A DNA stretch of 64,000 nt from Paragordius varius (Eukaryota > Nematomorpha). The notes beneath the pieces are model-generated. The model had not been told where the DNA came from, made no database searches, and was given only the letters and a program-made list of their open reading frames with translations. Within the stretch, counting starts at the first letter, position 1. Each line of letters begins with the position of its first letter. The stretch covers positions 5,270,001 to 5,334,000 of the forward strand of contig OZ176051.1 of the NCBI GenBank assembly GCA_964247055.1, read 5' to 3'. Positions 61,425 through 64,000 of this stretch are shown piece after piece. The translations under genes and the position numbers were made by a program.

Positions 61425-62159
61425 ATAATCGATTTAAATTACCATATAATCATTAGGATACAAGATATGAATAACGGTTGAGACATTATGATAAACTTAA
61501 AATTGATAAAAAATACTAAAAATCGGTTATATGGGGGGTTAAGATTTTTACAACAGTATATCAAATATAAATTTTATGGTCCGTATACAAAAAAGGGATA
61601 AGATCAATATTGACATATGAACGAAGCGTTATAAGTCCCAAATGCAATCTTTTATCATTTATAAAAAAATATCGGAGGCAATTAATAAAATGAGTATTAT
61701 TATATATAGCTCTTAACATTATACCCACGATATGCATATTACGTCCTTAACCTATTTAAACAAGTTAGATACTCTACGTTTTTTGTGTGTTTAATGCTTT
61801 TTACTTTCAGCAGTTGTTTTCTAATCGAATACTTACTTATGTAACATTTTATTACAATTTTTAGGACAAGAAATCTAAACTTAGAAATTTAAATGTTAAA
61901 ATATAATTTTTTTATCTGTTTTTCGTTACCACATAATAAAATATTGAGTGAAATGATTGAAAAATCTCAAATTTTTACTATTTTTTACGCATTTTTTAAA
62001 TCAATAGTTTTAAGTGAATAAAAATATTTTTTAATATTGATATATTGAGACCATTTTTTGACCATATTTTAGAAAAGAAAAACAAGTTAGCATATCATCA
62101 ATTCTTTTTAAAAATTGAAATTTTGTTTGGAAAAAATAAAACTATATAAAAATAACTTA
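61425..62159. other. Intergenic stretch
   Basis: Nothing recognised. Confidence 0.4.
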
Positions 62160-62276
62160 TTTTGGAGGTGGAACCGGAATCGAACCGGTTCCCAAACGAT
62201 TGGAAAAGGAGCCTAGCTAGTTTAAAAAAATTAAAAAATTGAGCTTTGTTGGTTTAGTTCATGTTCGACCCTGAGT
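62160..62276. repeat. MITE-like scrap with CAGGGTCGAA end
   Basis: It contains GGAACCGGAATCGAACCGG and ends, inverted, CTCAGGGTCGAACATGAAC, resembling the 27137-27233 family. The GGTTCGATTCC on the minus strand mimics a tRNA B box but no tRNA folds. Confidence 0.35.
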
Positions 62277-62629
62277 TTGTACATGCGAACATACGAAAAA
62301 TTAAAGACAGAAATATACAAATATGTGATACAGAGATTATGTGAAATCCAAATATGTTGAGATTTTTAGCACGTGTCATTCAGATTATCATCAGTCGTAA
62401 TGGACATGAGTTAACAAAGTAGTTGGGACACTCTAAGTCCGGGATGAACAACTAATTTTAACAAATTTTGATTAAATATTGTAACGCCTTATAATGCTTA
62501 AGGATTAGTTTTAAAATATAATGCGAATCTAAACATTTTAAAAAGCAAGGTTCATCTCTTTATAAGTTAGATATCTGATAAGAGGAAAAAAGTGAATATG
62601 TATTTGAGGTCAAATTCAAGGTGTAAAAT

Positions 62630-64000
62630 TGGTACTCACCAAAAAAATTTGACGGGCCAAATAAAATATATTTTTTTTGGAGAGCCATGAACCTTATAAT
62701 GGTAAATATTTCATAGCTATTTGACACATATGCACATATTTATACTCTAAATCGGCACAATGAATTCGTAATCCCATGTAAATCCAGCTAAAACTCGTTT
62801 TGCACCATTTAGTTAAAAATAAAAAATATTTTGATAACAATTTATTTTGATATTAACCAATAAATTTGGTTTTGCCTTATGAAAAGTCAATCTTAATACC
62901 TCGACTATATGATCATCGGTTAAGCGATTCTATATGTATTCTTGGCATACTTCATTTTTAAATATGCCGTCCCACACATGTAAATTGAGGAAACAGTTAG
63001 GATAGAGCCGATTTTTTTATATTTTCATATTATTTGGCACATCTTGCCAAAACTCTACATATCTTTCTTCTCTACGATTCTAATTTAAAGCCTCTAAATT
63101 GAAATCATTTTTAAAATCTACAAATTCTTCAATGATATGCGCCTGATCAAAACCGAAATGCTCAAGTTACTTGATATTGGATATATCCATATGCCATGGA
63201 TTTTCAACGAGTTTTAAGCAATTTTTAATATTTCTTAATTCTTGAAATATAAATTTCATTTCATTAGATAAAAATGTTGAATGATTGTCTATTATTCTCC
63301 GCGATAAATTCCATATTTTCTTCATGAATCGTTTTAAGTGTTGGAAAATATAGGACTGTTTTATTTATAAAATCCTGTTTGTTATATTATAAATTTTCTT
63401 TAAAAGCAATTATTTGATTAGTAAATTGGGTTATTATTTTACCTTGACTTGCATAAAAAATAAGTTCATAAGTAATGACGCAAAGGTAGGCTAATACCCA
63501 CCATTTATCGTTATTAATTTCCTCGTCAAACTTTCTGTTATAATTTATAATTAATAGAATTTCATGTCTTAAAACAAAAAATCTATTTAATACTTTGCTA
63601 AGCTTAACCAACTCACAGCGGTGTACAAAAGAATATATTAAACTCACTTTGGATATCTTTCAGAAAGTTTTTGAATTCACGACAGTTGAATTCTCTGCCA
63701 CGGATGTGGTTAACTATATCCACAACCGTTTTAATTACTGAATTGGGTGATTCATCTTTTACACGCGAAACCAAGTTTTGCTGATTTATAAAGCAGTTAA
63801 AGGATAAAATATTTTTCAAATTATATTTGTTTTTCAAAAGAGAAATAAATTCTTTGTTTATTCGAATCATAGAAGCCATCTGTGTAGATCGAAACCAATT
63901 TTTTCATAGATATACCATTATTATCGAAAAAAGTACTAATTATTGAGAAAATCACTTCCTTTCGTGGTATTTCATTGGTAAAAATTTTCAATATTCCTCC
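62630..64000 (-). mobile_element. hAT transposon (GTF2IRD2/FAM200-like), minus-strand copy cut by the window edge
   Basis: The 3' end TGGTACTCACCAAAAAAATT lies at 62630. On the minus strand the transposase reads, from the right edge, through MIRINKEFISLLKNKYNLKN, ILSFNCFINQQNLVSRVKDE, NHIRGREFNCREFKNFLKDI (63613-63879) and then VLNRFFVLRHEILLIINYNR (63387-63647). It is less damaged than the copy at 44601-46926, though frames still shift. The 5' part lies beyond the window. Confidence 0.8.

Noticed and set aside
62167-62260. tRNA-like B box GGTTCGATTCC on the minus strand
   Set aside because: No matching acceptor stem, D arm or anticodon arm upstream; the sequence belongs to a dispersed GGTTC/GAACC repeat family.

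Overview
This is an AT-rich, gene-poor and repeat-dense piece of a eukaryotic nuclear genome. Its genes are split by GT-AG introns of about 60 to 1,200 bases, and it carries a rhodopsin-family receptor, a CTD small-phosphatase homologue, secreted cysteine-containing proteins and several animal-type transposon families. An invertebrate animal is the best reading. The sequence alone does not fix the phylum; flatworms, cnidarians and AT-rich arthropods all remain possible.

Host genes. From left to right they are: a class A GPCR on the minus strand cut by the left edge (1-1031); a five-exon CTDSPL2-like phosphatase on the plus strand (9958-14244); an unrecognised protein built from about ten 40-residue repeats (22876-24264), with an overlapping short spliced frame at its 3' end (24245-24528); a weakly supported two-exon fragment (51262-51524); a five-exon gene for a secreted, glycosylation-rich 448-residue protein (54330-57194) whose four introns are all phase 1; and the last exon of a cysteine-rich extracellular protein on the minus strand (60451-60690).

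Repeats. Almost everything else is transposon debris. One hAT family (transposase like that of animal GTF2IRD2/FAM200-type proteins) appears as a near full-length but decayed copy (44601-46926), an edge-truncated copy (62630-64000) and deletion derivatives (7787-8440, 30311-30708, 3349-3533). A second hAT family, ZMYM1-like, leaves its 3' half twice (16285-16985, 25761-26900). LINE reverse-transcriptase pieces lie at 15540-16280, 28010-29385, 31994-32110 and 34515-34870. Between 28010 and 34870 several elements are nested inside one another. A 3.5-3.9 kb repeat containing a ~160-bp tandem array occurs twice (16998-22007, 39678-43168); comparing the copies exposes a clean 1,115-bp insertion with a TAA target duplication.

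Fossils. A Ty3/Gypsy pol fragment (36490-37384, and again 43197-43556) is followed in both places by a TA microsatellite and then, on the opposite strand, by a degraded gene that looks like the nucleoprotein of a negative-strand RNA virus (37441-39653, partly as an inverted duplication, and 43623-44600). The shared junction means these pieces were copied together.

No rRNA, tRNA, CRISPR array or prokaryotic signal was found.
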